This document shows, in pieces, positions 63,559-64,000 of a stretch of DNA of 64,000 bases. Source of the DNA: a bacterium 1xD42-67 (GTDB lineage Bacteria > Bacillota > Clostridia > Oscillospirales > Oscillospiraceae); NCBI GenBank assembly GCA_003612335.1, contig RAYO01000026.1, forward strand, positions 1 through 64,000, written 5' to 3'. Every line of letters begins with the position of its first letter. Positions within the stretch are counted from its first letter, which is position 1. The notes below the pieces were generated by a model. That model saw only the letters and a list, made by a program, of their open reading frames with translations. It searched no databases and was not told the origin of the DNA. Position numbers and translations under genes: made by a program.

Positions 63559-64000
63559 AAAAGCCCATAAACATCAAAAAGCTCGTTTTGCTGAATCTCC
63601 CCTATCTGCTGGCGGGGCTGTTCGCCACCAACTTCGGGGAGGCATGGCGGATGGCCCAGGGCGCGGACGCTTCGGAAAAGGTGCTGTCCCTGATCTCCGT
63701 CCTCCCGGCGGCTCTTGGCAGCTTCTGGCCCAGCTTTCACCCGTTGGACCTGCTGATCGGGCTGTGCTGCGGGGCGGCGCTTCGGCTGGCGGTCTACCTG
63801 AAAGGCAAAAATGCCAAGAAGTACCGCCCCAATATCGAGTACGGTTCAGCCCGTTGGGGAACCCATGACGATATTGCCCCTTATGTCGATCCGGTATTCC
63901 AGAACAATGTCATCCTCACCCAGACGGAACGCCTGACCATGAGCAGCCGACCAAAAGACCCCAAGACCGCCCGCAACAAAAATGTGCTGGTGATCGGCGG
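63555..64000 (+). CDS. virD4: VirD4/TraG coupling protein, N-terminal part
   Basis: Begins MKKPINIKKLVLLNLPYLLA, with two membrane segments (VLLNLPYLLAGLFA and LLIGLCCGAALRLAVYL), then KYRPNIEYGSARWGTHDDIA and KNVLVIGG at the window edge, just before the Walker A motif. This is the start of the same kind of protein whose remainder is at 50014-54113 on the minus strand. Whether it continues intact beyond 64000 decides between inversion and a second ICE. Confidence 0.9.
   Translation, partial: MKKPINIKKLVLLNLPYLLAGLFATNFGEAWRMAQGADASEKVLSLISVLPAALGSFWPSFHPLDLLIGLCCGAALRLAVYLKGKNAKKYRPNIEYGSARWGTHDDIAPYVDPVFQNNVILTQTERLTMSSRPKDPKTARNKNVLVIG

Overview
The window is almost entirely accessory DNA from a low-to-mid GC Gram-positive gut anaerobe, most likely a Clostridia member (Oscillospiraceae or Lachnospiraceae type). 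This rests on a Tn1549/CTn-family conjugative element, a Spo0A-like DNA-binding domain, a SpoVG-family protein, a gene I recognise as tet(40), and strong AGGAGG ribosome binding sites throughout. No rRNA, tRNA or CRISPR array was seen.

Layout. (1) 1-7.4 kb is an AT-richer block read mostly leftward. It holds an NYN/PIN-like nuclease gene, a 66-aa protein, and a four-gene operon: a Spo0A-C/SLOG/sigma-region-4/SLOG protein, a stand-alone SLOG protein, a 140-aa orphan, and a 947-aa fusion of an exonuclease III-type (EEP) nuclease with a group II-like reverse transcriptase and a zinc-finger/HNH-like tail. A small HTH gene diverges from the operon across a palindromic operator. This operon is the best candidate for an undescribed system. 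(2) About 7.4-54.1 kb, mainly minus strand, is the transfer region of a Tn1549-like ICE. In transcription order it has VirD4 (3' part), Maff2, VirB6, SpoVG-like, XF1762-like, C5-methyltransferase, radical SAM, PrgI, VirB4, PAPS-reductase-like, NlpC/P60, DUF4315, DUF4366, TopB, Cys-rich VLP, ArdC-like, TTRAP, a 2673-aa methylase/helicase, DUF3849, MobC and the relaxase. (3) 58.7-64 kb, plus strand, carries the element's ParA, ParB, replication-initiator-like, BRO, PcfB and the VirD4 N-terminus. It runs opposite to the rest of the transfer region.

The transfer region is riddled with secondary insertions whose ends can be placed to the base or nearly so: a three-recombinase RIT element in the PAPS-like gene, group II introns in virB4 and in virD4, a mobilizable tet(40) element in maff2, and a second mobilizable element in virD4. 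Splicing or excision would restore most host genes in frame. The second mobilizable element has lost its recombinase N-terminus exactly where strand polarity flips, which points to an inversion, a deletion, or a junction between two ICEs.

How the parts work together: VirD4, VirB4, VirB6, PrgI and NlpC/P60 form the mating channel. MobC and the relaxase process oriT, while TopB and the giant helicase/methylase handle transferred DNA. ArdC-like and C5-methyltransferase proteins plausibly protect DNA in the recipient, and ParA/ParB with the Rep-like protein would maintain the excised circle. Protein family names come from recall of conserved motifs; no database search was run.
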